Shown here: positions 1 to 10,624 of the stretch, one piece after another
Layout of the letters: the number at the start of each line of letters is the position of its first letter
Position numbering within the stretch: the first letter of the stretch is position 1
NCBI RefSeq assembly: GCF_030730875.1
Contig: NZ_JAVAMA010000001.1
Location: 574,963 to 638,962 of the forward strand
Length of the DNA stretch: 64,000 nt
DNA from: Sphingomonas sp. DG1-23
GTDB taxonomy: Bacteria > Pseudomonadota > Alphaproteobacteria > Sphingomonadales > Sphingomonadaceae
Reading direction: 5' to 3'
The notes under the pieces: model-generated
What the model was told of the DNA's origin: nothing
Database searches by the model: none
What the model saw: the letters and a program-made list of their open reading frames with translations, nothing else
Program-made: the position numbers and the translations under genes

Positions 1-1266
1 TCGTCGGACATCCCGTGGCCGACGATCAAATTGTCGACGGGCAAGGAAGTCCGCCTCGACAGCCAAGGCTATACGCTCAACCGCGACGCGCCGAACCGTG
101 CCGACCGCAAGGCGGTGTTCGACGCCTTCTGGACTGCGCACGGCAAATTCCAGAACTCGTTCGGCGCGACCTACAACGCCAAGGTCAAGGGCGACATCTT
201 CTACGCCAAGGCACGCAAGTATCCGACCTCGCTCGCCGCCGCGCTTTCGGGCAACAACGTGCCGGAGGCGGTCTATCGCACGCTGGTATCGGAGACCAAC
301 AAGGGCCTGCCGCAGCTGCATCGCTATTTCGATCTGCGGCGGCGGATGCTCAAGCTTCCCGACCTCGGCTATTGGGACATCTACCCGCCTCTGGTGTCGC
401 TCGATCGCCCGTTCAGCCTCGATCAGATGCGCACGCTGACGCTCGAGGCGGTCAAGCCGCTCGGCCCGGATTATCAGGCACGTATCGCCAGGGCGACTGC
501 GGCGAAATGGATGGATCCGTGGCCGCGCGAGGGCAAGCGCCCCGGCGCATACATGAATCCCGGCGCGTACGAAGTGCATCCCTATCTGCTGCTCAACCTC
601 AGCGAGAAATATGACGGGCTGAGCACTTATGCGCACGAATGGGGGCATGCGCTCCATTCGCTGCTCGCCAATGCGGCGCAGCCGTTCGAGAAGGCCGATT
701 ACCCGATCTTCCTCGCCGAGATCGCCTCGACGCTCAACGAGCAATTGCTCGTGGCCCAGATGCTGAAGAACGCGAAGACGAAGGAGGAGAAGCTCTTCTA
801 TCTCGGCCAGCAGATGGAGAATTTCCGCGGCACCTTCTTCCGCCAGACGATGTTCGCGGAGTTCGAGCTCAAGGCGCATGATCTCGCCGAGGCGGGTGAA
901 GGCCTGTCGGGCAGCAAGTTCACCAGCGTCTATTTCGACCTGCTCAAGCGCTATCACGGCCCGAACATGAAGCTGGAAGCGTCCTACGGAAACGAATGGG
1001 CGTTCATCCCGCACTTCTACAACAGCTTCTATGTCTATCAGTACGCCACCTGCATCGCCGCGGCGACCTGGTTTGCCCAGGCGATCCTGAAGGGCGGACC
1101 GAAGGAGCGCGACAATTATCTGTCGGTGCTGAAGGCGGGCGGCTCGGACTATCCGGTCGACATCCTCAAGCGTGCCGGGCTCGATATGGCGACGCCCGCG
1201 CCGTATCAGGCGCTCGTCGCCAGCTTCAGGGACACGCTCGATCAGGCCGAGGCCTTGCTCGCCTGA
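1..1266 (+). CDS. M3 family oligoendopeptidase (5' truncated by window)
   Basis: Zinc metallopeptidase of the M3 (thimet/oligoendopeptidase F) family, which degrades oligopeptides in the cytoplasm or periplasm. The reading frame is open from base 1, so the N-terminus lies outside the window; about 421 residues are visible. The zinc motif HEWGH (codons from base 634) is followed about 27 residues later by a FLAEIASTLNE segment, which supplies the third ligand in this family. The typical C-terminal helical domain ends at 1266. The 3' end overlaps the opposite-strand HNH gene by 25 bp. Family assignment is firm; the exact substrate and the upstream signal peptide cannot be judged. Confidence 0.93.
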   Translation, partial: SSDIPWPTIKLSTGKEVRLDSQGYTLNRDAPNRADRKAVFDAFWTAHGKFQNSFGATYNAKVKGDIFYAKARKYPTSLAAALSGNNVPEAVYRTLVSETNKGLPQLHRYFDLRRRMLKLPDLGYWDIYPPLVSLDRPFSLDQMRTLTLEAVKPLGPDYQARIARATAAKWMDPWPREGKRPGAYMNPGAYEVHPYLLLNLSEKYDGLSTYAHEWGHALHSLLANAAQPFEKADYPIFLAEIASTLNEQLLVAQMLKNAKTKEEKLFYLGQQMENFRGTFFRQTMFAEFELKAHDLAEAGEGLSGSKFTSVYFDLLKRYHGPNMKLEASYGNEWAFIPHFYNSFYVYQYATCIAAATWFAQAILKGGPKERDNYLSVLKAGGSDYPVDILKRAGLDMATPAPYQALVASFRDTLDQAEALLA

Positions 1267-1598
1267 CCCGGTTTCCGCCGCGTCGGCGCATGGAAATCGG
1301 GCGGCTTGCCCGCTATCCATGCGATGAAGCGGCGGATGTCCGCCCGTTCACGCAATGCATCGAGCGTCGGGTACGACCGCGCGAGCTCGGCGTTCGACGC
1401 CGTCGCATGGATGATGCGGTGGCAGATCGGGTGGAGCGGGACGGTGTCGCGCCCACCCTCGCTCTTCGGCACGACATGGTGCCATTCGGTCCGCGTCCCG
1501 AGCGGCCGACCGCAGAGCCCGCAAACCTCGGGAGCGGGAACCGCCTTCCCGTCCAGCGCCGCGAGCGCAGCCTTGTGCCGCACCCGCCCGCGCGTCAC
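1242..1598 (-). CDS. HNH endonuclease domain protein
   Basis: A 118-residue protein carrying a compact HNH nuclease fold. It shows a CGLC zinc knuckle near residue 26, then WHHVVPKSEGG, then a HPICHRIIH segment, which are the three signature parts of HNH_5-type proteins. It is probably a cytoplasmic metal-dependent nuclease; similar stand-alone HNH proteins are common in sphingomonads and their role is unknown. The start is GTG at 1598, overlapping the stop of the GDP-mannose pyrophosphorylase gene by 4 bp (GTGA), so the two are probably translationally coupled. The C-terminal 25 bp overlap the convergent peptidase gene. Confidence 0.85.
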   Translation of the reverse strand: MTRGRVRHKAALAALDGKAVPAPEVCGLCGRPLGTRTEWHHVVPKSEGGRDTVPLHPICHRIIHATASNAELARSYPTLDALRERADIRRFIAWIAGKPPDFHAPTRRKPGQASKASA

Positions 1599-2650
1599 GG
1601 CTTGAGCGCCTCGACGATCTTGCGGACCTCCTGGCTGCGGCCGCGCGGCAGCACGATCACATCGTCGCCGGCCGCCACCACGATCAGATCGCGAACCCCG
1701 ACCAGCGCCACCCGCTTGCCCGGTTCGCTGCGCACGAGGCAGTTCGCGGTGTCGATCGCGATCACTTCGCCGCGACTTACGTTCCCGTCGCTATCGGCGT
1801 CGCTGATCGCGTGGAGCGCGTCCCAGCTGCCGACGTCGCTCCAACCCATCGCGACGGGGACCACCGCCACGCGCGGCGCCTTCTCCATCACCGCATAATC
1901 GATCGAATCCGACGGCGATTTCGCAAAGGCCTCGGCGTCGGGCCAGATGCGCGCGCCCTCGGTCCGCGCCTTATCCATCGCCTGCTGCGCCGCGACCAGC
2001 ATCTCGGGCGCATAGACGCTCAATGCGCCCAGATACATGTCGGCGCGGAACAGGAAGATGCCGCCGTTCCATGCATGATCGCCGGCAGCGAGCATCGCTT
2101 CGGCCTTGTCATGCGGCGGCTTCTCGACGAAGCGTTCGACCCGGTGGACGCCCTCGGCCAGCCGCTCGCCCACCTTGATCCAGCCATAGCCGGTCTCGGG
2201 GGCATCGGGGGCGATGCCGAAGGTCGCCAGCCACCCCTCCTCGACGAGCGGAAGCGCCGCGTGGATCGCCGCGTGGAACGCGTCGACATCGGCGATCACA
2301 TGGTCCGACGGCATTACGAGGATCGGATCGCTTCCGCCGCCCGCCGCAATCGCGGCAAGCGCGATCGCAGGCGCGGTGTTGCGGCCAGCGGGCTCGAGGA
2401 TCAGCGCCTGCGCGTCGGTCGTCACCTCGGCGAGCTGCGCCTCGACCTGATCGGCATGCGCGGCATTCGCCACGATGATCGGCCGGGCGAAGCGCTCGCC
2501 GGCGGCCCGCAGCGCAGTCAATTGCAGCATGGTCTGCTCGGCGGTCAGCGGCAACAATTGCTTGGGCTGCTCGGGGCGCGACAGCGGCCACAGCCGGGTC
2601 CCCGATCCTCCCGAGAGGATGACGGGAATGATCGGCTTGGCTTGCGGCAT
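1595..2650 (-). CDS. manC: Mannose-1-phosphate guanylyltransferase (GDP-mannose pyrophosphorylase)
   Basis: Makes GDP-mannose from mannose-1-phosphate and GTP for polysaccharide synthesis. The N-terminus has the nucleotidyltransferase signature SGGSGTRLWPLSRPEQPKQ at about residues 14-32, followed by the conserved VMPSDH and ENP/FVEKP-type segments. At 351 residues it is shorter than bifunctional ManC/AlgA (about 470) because it lacks the C-terminal cupin phosphomannose isomerase domain, so it should be monofunctional. It is divergent from the sugar-transferase/prs operon beginning at 2817, which fits a role in supplying exopolysaccharide precursors. ATG start at 2650. Confidence 0.95.
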   Translation of the reverse strand: MPQAKPIIPVILSGGSGTRLWPLSRPEQPKQLLPLTAEQTMLQLTALRAAGERFARPIIVANAAHADQVEAQLAEVTTDAQALILEPAGRNTAPAIALAAIAAGGGSDPILVMPSDHVIADVDAFHAAIHAALPLVEEGWLATFGIAPDAPETGYGWIKVGERLAEGVHRVERFVEKPPHDKAEAMLAAGDHAWNGGIFLFRADMYLGALSVYAPEMLVAAQQAMDKARTEGARIWPDAEAFAKSPSDSIDYAVMEKAPRVAVVPVAMGWSDVGSWDALHAISDADSDGNVSRGEVIAIDTANCLVRSEPGKRVALVGVRDLIVVAAGDDVIVLPRGRSQEVRKIVEALKP

Positions 2651-2816
2651 GACGCATGGCTCCCTGTTTAGGCTGCAGATATAGGTACTTGCCCCGCGCC
2701 ACTAAACGATGTGCGCCCGCAACGGTTTCGTGCCGGACCGCTGTTTCCGACACTTTCTCCGTCGCCGCAACGCGTGTCGGGTTTGTTTACACTTAGGCTT
2801 TAGTCCTGCGGCGGCC

Positions 2817-4205
2817 ATGATCCGTCTCTTCAAGCATTACGTGCCCAACGCCGTGCTGCTGCTCGGCCTGCTGGACCTCGTCCTGCTGCTGGCCGCCGGC
2901 GAGCTCGGGTGGCTGCTGCGCGCGCATCAATTGGGCATGGGCCCGACCCCGATGGCCGAGCGGACGCCGCAATTGCTGAGCTACATGGCGTTCATCGAAG
3001 TGGCGATGATCGCGGTCGGCGTCTACGGCGCCGACGCGCTCCAGTCGCTGCGCTACGCAACCGCGCGGCTGATCGTGGCGATCTCGCTCGGCGTGATCGG
3101 CCTCAGCGTCCTCTATTTCCTGATCCCCGAGATCAGCTTCTGGCGCTCGAACCTGCTCTACGCGATGGGCGTATCGGTCGTGCTGCTGATCTTTCTGCGG
3201 ATCCTGCTCGGCAAGACGCTGGGAAGCCAGGCATTCAAGCGGCGCATCGTCGTGCTCGGCGCCGGCGCCCGCGCGGCGCGGCTCAAGCTGCTGGCCAAGG
3301 CGCCCGGCGCAGGGTTCGCAGTGGTCGGCTATGTCGCGATGAGCGAAGCCAATCGCGTCATCCCCGAGGCGATCGCGCGCGACGCCATCTACAATCTCGC
3401 CGACCATGTCGAACTGCTCAACGCCAGTGAAGTCGTCCTCGCGCTCGAGGAGCGTCGCAACGCGCTGCCGCTCAAGGATCTGCTGCGGATCAAGACCACC
3501 GGCGTCCACGTCAACGAGATCTCGACCTTTCTCGAACGCGAGACCGGGCGGGTCGATCTCGACAGCGTCAATCCGAGCTGGCTGATCTTCTCCGACGGTT
3601 TCTCGTCGGGCCGCATGGTGTCGAGCGCGTTCAAGCGCCTCTTCGACATCGGCGCCAGCCTGTTGCTGCTCGTCCTGACGCTGCCGCTGGTGCTGCTGAC
3701 CGCCATCGCGATCAAGCTGGAGAGCAAGGGCCCGGCATTCTATCGCCAGCGCCGGGTCGGCCTGTACGGCGTCGGCTTCGACGTCATCAAGCTGCGGTCG
3801 ATGCGGCAGGATGCCGAGGTCGGCGGCAAGGCGGTGTGGGCGGAGAAGGACGATCCGCGGATCACCCGCATCGGCCGGGTGATCCGCAAGCTGCGCATCG
3901 ACGAGCTGCCGCAGTGCTGGAGCGTGCTCAAGGGCGAGATGAGCTTCGTCGGGCCCCGCCCCGAGCGACCGCAATTCGTCGAGGATCTCGAGCAGAAGCT
4001 GCCTTATTATGCCGAGCGCCACATGGTGAAGCCGGGCATCACCGGCTGGGCGCAGATCAACTATCCCTATGGCGCCTCGATCGAGGATTCGCGCCAGAAG
4101 CTCGAATACGACCTGTTCTACGCCAAGAATTACTCGCCCTTTCTCGACCTGCTGATCCTGCTGCAGACGATCCGCGTGGTGCTGTTTCCCGAAGGCGCGC
4201 GCTGA
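2817..4205 (+). CDS. Exopolysaccharide polyprenyl glycosylphosphotransferase, PEP-CTERM-associated (EpsB_2-like)
   Basis: Membrane enzyme that loads the first sugar phosphate on undecaprenyl phosphate to start exopolysaccharide repeat synthesis. About 462 residues: four or so N-terminal membrane segments, a CoA-binding_3-type domain (IVVLGAGARAARL), a further membrane helix, then the bacterial sugar transferase domain with YRQRRVG, FDVIKLRSM, DELPQ, SFVGPRPERP and GITGWAQIN motifs. I chose ATG 2817 because the longer open frame upstream has no homologous-looking sequence and this start gives the usual N-terminus. The stop overlaps the ATG of prsK (TGATG). This subfamily is the one regularly found beside the XrtA/PEP-CTERM system. 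Confidence 0.93.
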   Translation: MIRLFKHYVPNAVLLLGLLDLVLLLAAGELGWLLRAHQLGMGPTPMAERTPQLLSYMAFIEVAMIAVGVYGADALQSLRYATARLIVAISLGVIGLSVLYFLIPEISFWRSNLLYAMGVSVVLLIFLRILLGKTLGSQAFKRRIVVLGAGARAARLKLLAKAPGAGFAVVGYVAMSEANRVIPEAIARDAIYNLADHVELLNASEVVLALEERRNALPLKDLLRIKTTGVHVNEISTFLERETGRVDLDSVNPSWLIFSDGFSSGRMVSSAFKRLFDIGASLLLLVLTLPLVLLTAIAIKLESKGPAFYRQRRVGLYGVGFDVIKLRSMRQDAEVGGKAVWAEKDDPRITRIGRVIRKLRIDELPQCWSVLKGEMSFVGPRPERPQFVEDLEQKLPYYAERHMVKPGITGWAQINYPYGASIEDSRQKLEYDLFYAKNYSPFLDLLILLQTIRVVLFPEGAR

Positions 4206-6255
4206 TGACGGCGACGCTGATCCTGTGGAGCCACGCCCTCGCCGCATTGCTGTTCGGCGGGCTCACCTTCTGGACGATCCGCGGCACCGCAATCGGCCTG
4301 CCGCGCCGTCCGCTGGCATTGGCGCTGGGGGTGACCGCGCTCTGGGCGCTCGCGGTGTCCGGGATCGGCGCGGACGAGATGGTCACCCGGATCTTCGAGA
4401 CGCTGCGCAATCTGGCGTGGCTCGGCTTCATGATCACGCTGCATCGCCGCGACGCCAATGACCGTCCGCCGCTCGCGCTCGGCACGGTCTATGGCGTGGT
4501 GGCATTGGTCGCCGCAGGCGCGCTGGTGCTGCATGTCGCGGCAAGCGTCGACGCGCCCGAGGCTGCCGGACAGATCGGCAGCGCCGCGCTGCTGCTCCGC
4601 ATGCTGGTCGCGGTCGCCGCTTTGGTCCTCGCCCAGGCGCTCTACTCGGCGCTCAATCCGTCGGCGGGTAGCGGGCTGCGCTGGATCGTGGCGGCACTGG
4701 CCGGACTGTGGATCGCCGACTTCGCCTTGTTCTGCACCGAATATCTGACCGCGCATCCCCATCCGCAATCGATCGCCGCGCGCGGCGTGGCGATGGTCGC
4801 CGCGGCGCTGGCGATGGTGACCGCACTCCAGCGCAAGGGCGAGCTCAGCGTCCAGGTGTCGCGCGCGGTCGCCTATCAGTCGCTGTCGCTGGTCGCGATC
4901 GGCGCGTATTTCGCACTGCTCGCCCTCGCCACCAGCGCGCTCGCGACGATCGGCGGAAGCAACGCACGCGTGCTCCAGACCGCATTCGTGCTCGGCTCGA
5001 CCGCCGCGATCCTCACGCTGGTTTCGAATGGCTGGCTGCGCGCCTGGACCAAGGTGAAGCTCGCCAAGCATTTCTTCCGCCATCGCTATGATTATCGCGC
5101 CGAATGGATGCGCTTCACCGAGACGCTCGGCGCACCCGACGGCGCCGCGCCGCTCGACCAGCGCATCGTCAAGGCGATCGCCGATCTGACCGAGTCCCCG
5201 GCGGGCCTGTTGCTGGTGCCCGACGCTGCCGGTCTCGAAGCCGGCGCGAGCTGGAACTGGGATCGCGGCAAGCTGCCGGCCGCCGCCGATCCGACGCTTG
5301 CCGATCATCTCGCCGACACCGGCCGGATCATCGAGCTCGACCGCGTCCGTGCGGATCCGCGCTGCGCCGATGCGGCCGCGGTGCCGGCGTGGATGCTCGA
5401 CGCCGCCGATGCCTGGGTGCTCGTGCCGCTGCCGCATCTCGGCAGCCTCGCCGGCGCGATCCTGCTCGCGCGTCCGCCGCTCGACCGCGCGCTCGACTGG
5501 GAGGATTTCGATCTGCTCAAGGTCGCCGGCCGCCAGGTGGCGAGCTATCTCGCCGAAGCGCGCGCGCAGGAAGCGCTGGCCGACGCCCAGCGCTTCGACG
5601 AGTTCAACCGGCGCTTCGCCTTCATCCTCCACGACATCAAAAATCTGGTGAGCCAGCTCACCCTCACCGCGCGCAACGCCGAACGGCATGCCGACAAGCC
5701 CGAATTCCGTGCGGACATGATCGCGACGCTCAAGGATTCGGCCGAGCGGATGAACGGGCTGCTGGCGCGGCTCTCGCAGCATCATCGCGGACGGAGCGAA
5801 GCGCCGCACGCGATCGAGGTACTCCCTCTGGTTCAGCGCGCGGCGAGCACGCGCACGCGACAGCACCCGGTGACCATATCGGGTCTTTCCAGCGCGATCG
5901 CCCATGCCGATCCCGCCGCGCTCGAGCAGTTGCTCCACCATCTCGTCCAGAATGCGATCGAGGCGAGCGCTGCGGACGTTCCGGTCACCGTCCATGTCGC
6001 CGCCGACGGGAACCACGTCACGATCGACGTGATCGATCAGGGCTGCGGCATGTCTCCCGGCTTCGTGCGCGACAAATTGTTCAAGCCGTTCGTCTCGTCC
6101 AAGCCCGGCGGCTTCGGCATCGGCGCGTTCGAGGCGCGTCAGCTCGCCGCGGCGATGGACGGACGGATCGAAGTCGTCTCGCGCGAAGGCGAGGGCACGC
6201 GCTTCCGCGTCATCCTGAAGGCCGCGCACGCCGCCGATCTCCGCGAGCGCGCGGC

Positions 6256-6259
<4 letters not shown>
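4205..6259 (+). CDS. prsK: PEP-CTERM system sensor histidine kinase PrsK
   Basis: Membrane sensor kinase expected to phosphorylate PrsR and so control exopolysaccharide/PEP-CTERM genes. 684 residues: roughly eight hydrophobic segments in the first 290 residues, a GAF-like cytoplasmic region (about 310-460), a dimerisation helix with the phospho-acceptor in FILHDIKNLVSQL (His about 476), then an HATPase_c domain with an N-box VQNAIEAS, a G1 box DQGCGMS and GFGIGAFEA. The layout matches the PrsK family in length and order. It begins 1 bp into the stop of the sugar transferase gene and ends with an ATGA overlap into prsR, so the four genes are one operon. The signal sensed is unknown. Confidence 0.92.
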
Positions 6260-7591
<1,332 letters not shown>

Positions 7592-7608
<17 letters not shown>

Positions 7609-9676
7609 ACGCTCCCGCTCCACCCGGCGCAAGCCCGGCCTCCGCCGCCTGTTCGTGATCGTCGGCGCGCTCTGCGCGTTCGCGCTGGTGATCGCGGCAT
7701 GGTTCACGCTTTCGCCCGCGCGGCTCGATCCGGCGGCCGCCGAAGCGGCAGTCGAGCGCAGCGGCAAATTGCTCGACGCGCACAATGCCAGTGCGGCGCG
7801 TGCGGCCGCGCTGGCGGCGGTCCGCGCCGATCCGGGCAACGCCCAGGCGCATTTCACGCTGGCGCGGGCGATGCTCGCGCTCGACGACGGCGTGGGTGCC
7901 GAGGCCGAGCTGCAGCGCGCGATCGACGCCGGCTATAAGCCGAAGCAAGTCGCCCATCTGCGCGCGCACGCATTGCTGCTGCAGGGCGAGGAAGAGAAAG
8001 CGCTGGCCGAGGCCGGCAGGGCCGATCCGGCGAACCGCGCTTATGCGCTGCGTATCCGCGCCCGCGCGCTCGCCGCGCTCGGAAAATGGCCCGAAGCCTT
8101 TGCGGCGGTGGACGCGGCAGTGCGGACCGCGCCGCGCGACGCCGATCTCTGGGCCGATGCCGGCCGGCTCAAGCTCGAGGCGGGCGACGTGCTCGGCGCG
8201 ATCCGCGCGTCGGAGCAAGCCGTGAAGCTCGACGCCGGCAATCTCGATGCGCTGGTGCTGCGCGGCGAGATGGTGCGCAGCCAGTTCGGACTGGTCGCGG
8301 CACTGCCGTGGTTCGAGGCGGCGCTGAAGCGTGATCCCGAGGATTTCGGCGCGCTGATCGAATATGCCGCGACCTTGGGCGATGCCGGACGCACGGTCGA
8401 GTCGCTCGCGGCGACGCGGCGCGCACTGGCAGCGCGGCCCGGCAGCGCGCAGGCGCTCTATCTGCAGGCAGTGATCGCGGCGCGCGCCGGCAATGCCGAT
8501 CTTGCCCGCGGCCTGATCGGTCGGGCGGGCAGCGGGCTCGCCCAGATCCCCGCGGCGCTGCTGCTCGGCGGCGCGCTCGATATCGAGGCCATGGATTATG
8601 AGCAGGCGATGGAGAAATTGAAGCCGCTCGTCGCCAACCAGCCGATGAACCTCGCGGCGCGCAAATTGCTCGCGGTGGCGCTGCTGCGCACCGATTCCGC
8701 GCGCAATGCGATCGATCTGCTCCGCCCGGTGATCGAGCGCGGCGATGCCGACAGCTATTCGCTGACGCTAGCGGCACGGGGCCTCGAACGGATCGGCGAC
8801 CGCACCGCCGCGGCGCAATTGCTCGATCGTGCCGTCTGGCCGGCGCGCGGCGATGCCAGCGCATTCTCGGCCGACGACAGCACCGCAGTACTCGCCGCCG
8901 ACGCGGACCAGCGCCCCGGCGACCCCGGCGCGGGGGTGCCGCTGATCCGCGCGTTGATCGGCCAGGGCGACAAAGCAGGCGCGCTTGCCGAGGCGCAGGA
9001 TCTCGCGCGGCGTCATCCCGGCGCGCCCGCCGCCCACCTGATCGTGGGCGACACGCTGATGCTGACCAATCGCTTCGCCGATGCCGCTTCGGCCTATCGC
9101 AGCGCCGCCGATCTGCGTTTCGACGAGCCGGCAATGCTGCGGCTGGTCGAGGCGCTCGACCGCGCCGACCGGCGCGCCGATGCCGCCAACGTCCTCGCAT
9201 TGTTCCTGTCGCAAAACCCGGTCAATGCCGCCGCGCTGCGCCTCTCGGGCGCGTGGCAGCTCGCCGCCGGCGACTATGAAGCTGCGATCGCCACGTTCGA
9301 ATTGCTGCGCGACCGGATCGGTGACGGCGACGCCGCGCTCAACGCCGATCTTTCGGTCGCTTATGCCGGCGCGGACGAATTCGACGCGGCCGAGGATTTC
9401 GGCGAAGCGGCCTATGCGCTCGCGCCGGGCAATCCGGTGATCGCAGACGCCTATGGCTGGGCATTGTATCGCAAGGGCGATACGCAGGCGGCGGTCGAAC
9501 TGCTGCAAAAAGCAGTCCTGTTGGCGCCGGGCCATGCCGGGCTGCGCTGGCATCTCGCGCAGGTCTATGCCGATCTCGGCCGCAAGCCCGAAGCCCGGGC
9601 GCAGGCACAGGCCGCGCTCGCCGATCCGCGCTTCACCGATCGCGCCGCCGCCGCGGCGATGGCCGCGCAATCCTGA
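7592..9676 (+). CDS. prsT: PEP-CTERM system TPR-repeat protein PrsT
   Basis: 694-residue protein with a basic N-terminus, one membrane segment (about residues 20-42) and then tetratricopeptide-like helical repeats over nearly its full length, including a clear final pair (VIADAYGWALYRKG, LRWHLAQVYADLGRK). In XrtA loci PrsT is an envelope TPR protein thought to help exopolysaccharide assembly or export; most relatives have a lipobox, whereas here I see an uncleaved-looking anchor. The start overlaps prsR by 17 bp in another frame, consistent with the same operon. The family assignment rests on gene order plus TPR architecture, so it is somewhat less certain than for prsK and prsR. Confidence 0.82.
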
Positions 9677-9727
9677 TCAGCGGCGGGCTGGCGAACGGCT
9701 AGACGGCAAGCGAGAGGACGGAGCCGC

Positions 9728-10099
9728 TCAGAAAATCACCGTCCGGATCTGGATATATTCGCCGCTACCGGCGGAATCGCCGCAGATCCCGATAAAGCTG
9801 ATCGGCTTGCCGGTCGAGCGCGCCGTCAGCGCAGCCGACAACACCGCCTCTGCCCCGGGCAGGCTCTCGTCGATATAGGCATAGAGTGCGCCGGCGCAGC
9901 CGGTGGCCCCCCAGCCGCCATCCGCGCGCATATAGTAAGAGGATCCCCCCGGCCCGGCCCCGATCAGAATCTGGGATATGATCTTCTTCTGGGTGGTGAC
10001 GGTATCGCCGATGGCACCGTGCGAAGAAGCGGCTGCCGTCAGGCAAAGTATAAAGAAGGCGGCAGAGCGCAATCTTCTCCAATGGGATCCGGCAGCCAT
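9728..10099 (-). CDS. Small secreted protein of unknown function
   Basis: About 123 residues with a signal peptide (basic start, then AAFFILCLTAAA, likely cleavage after ASSHGA). The mature part has four Gly/Cys-containing strands, with Cys residues in GCAGALYAY and GICGDSAG that could form a disulfide. I do not recognise the family. I chose the ATG at 10099 over that at 10105 because GGAGGA lies six bases upstream of the former and abuts the latter. It is convergent with prsT and there is no evident operon partner. Confidence 0.7.
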   Translation of the reverse strand: MAAGSHWRRLRSAAFFILCLTAAASSHGAIGDTVTTQKKIISQILIGAGPGGSSYYMRADGGWGATGCAGALYAYIDESLPGAEAVLSAALTARSTGKPISFIGICGDSAGSGEYIQIRTVIF

Positions 10100-10230
10100 C
10101 CTCATTCCTCCGTTTGTCCGTATATCGATTCGATCAGCCTAGCCTGTCCAGGGTCCGCTTCGGAAAATATGTAGCGGCGGCCCTGGCGGTGTGATTCCCA
10201 CCCGGCCGCGGAGCGCGCACATCCTCCCGA

Positions 10231-10276
10231 AATGAAAGAGGCCGCCGGAACCCCTCAGGGATTCCGGCGACCTCCG
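10231..10276 (-). terminator. Strong intrinsic terminator on minus strand
   Basis: A 17-bp stem (10240-10256 with 10260-10276) closes on a 3-nt loop. The two imperfect positions are C/A as read on the plus strand and become G-U pairs in minus-strand RNA. The stem is followed on that strand by TTTCATTTC. This orientation test shows that the transcript comes from the minus strand, that is from the small ORF unit at 10411-10467. Confidence 0.75.
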
Positions 10277-10410
10277 ACATGGTCAGCGGCCGGAGAGTTC
10301 CAGCCCGGGAGACCATGCGGGCCGCTGTTCTGCTGGCTGGCGAGCGTTGATTGGAGGAGAATACCTCCCGCTAGCCCCACGGACGGAGGACTTCCGCCCG
10401 CGCCCCCAGA
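10277..10410 (-). ncRNA. Structured 3' region of the small-ORF transcript (candidate RNA)
   Basis: Between the stop of the 18-codon ORF and the terminator lies about 130 nt with several minus-strand hairpins. One is CGGGCGGA pairing with TCCGTCCG around a 5-nt loop (one G-U). Others are a GGAG/CTCC hairpin and a GCCCG/CGGGC stem just before the terminator. No conserved protein reading frame was recognised here. It may be an untranslated tail or a dual-function small RNA. Confidence 0.4.
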
Positions 10411-10467
10411 TCAGCGGCGCGTCTCCCGAACGAACTGAACCGACCCCATTGCTGAACCATGAGACAT
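10411..10467 (-). CDS. Candidate 18-residue small protein with perfect extended Shine-Dalgarno
   Basis: Reads MSHGSAMGSVQFVRETRR then TGA. Directly upstream (10471-10484) is AAAGGAGGTGATCC, complementary over 14 nt to the canonical 3' end of 16S rRNA, with the core GGAGG seven bases from the ATG; this is far beyond an ordinary ribosome binding site. The unit continues into a structured region and a strong intrinsic terminator on the same strand, giving a compact transcript of about 250-300 nt. A hairpin (10501-10517) and nested inverted repeats (10538-10582) lie upstream. I do not recognise the peptide. It could be a genuine small protein, a leader peptide, or a ribosome-binding small RNA. 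Confidence 0.5.
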   Translation of the reverse strand: MSHGSAMGSVQFVRETRR

Positions 10468-10470
10468 CGG

Positions 10471-10484
10471 ATCACCTCCTTTCG
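10471..10484 (-). promoter_or_regulatory. Full-length anti-16S Shine-Dalgarno
   Basis: The plus strand reads GGATCACCTCCTTT, identical to the conserved 16S rRNA 3' terminus; the minus strand is therefore a 14-nt perfect complement of it, well spaced before the ATG at 10467. Confidence 0.7.
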
Positions 10485-10500
10485 CTAGTTGAAGAACGAG

Positions 10501-10582
10501 CGTGGCTTGCGGCCACGGACGAATCTTGAATCATCCGGAATCGCAGAACAAGTCTTGTTTTACACCGAAGATGGTGCGATTC
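10501..10582. promoter_or_regulatory. Nested inverted repeats upstream of the small ORF
   Basis: A hairpin CGTGGC-TTGCG-GCCACG occupies 10501-10517. Beyond it GAATCGCA (10538-10545) pairs with TGCGATTC (10575-10582), and this outer pair encloses AACAAG-T-CTTGTT (10547-10559) and CACC/GGTG (10563-10576). The arrangement could be a three-way RNA junction in a 5' leader or a pair of operators at the promoter; no convincing -35/-10 pair was found. Confidence 0.4.
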
Positions 10583-10624
10583 TTAGAGTTCTGTGGTTCG
10601 CCGGATGCGGACCCATCGCGCGAC

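Noticed and set aside
10134..10316. 60-codon minus-strand ORF
   Set aside because: It spans the intrinsic terminator and its sequence is dictated by that hairpin.
10471..10484. Fragment of a 16S rRNA gene (plus strand GGATCACCTCCTTT)
   Set aside because: No other 16S sequence lies upstream; the match reads better as a Shine-Dalgarno of a minus-strand ORF.
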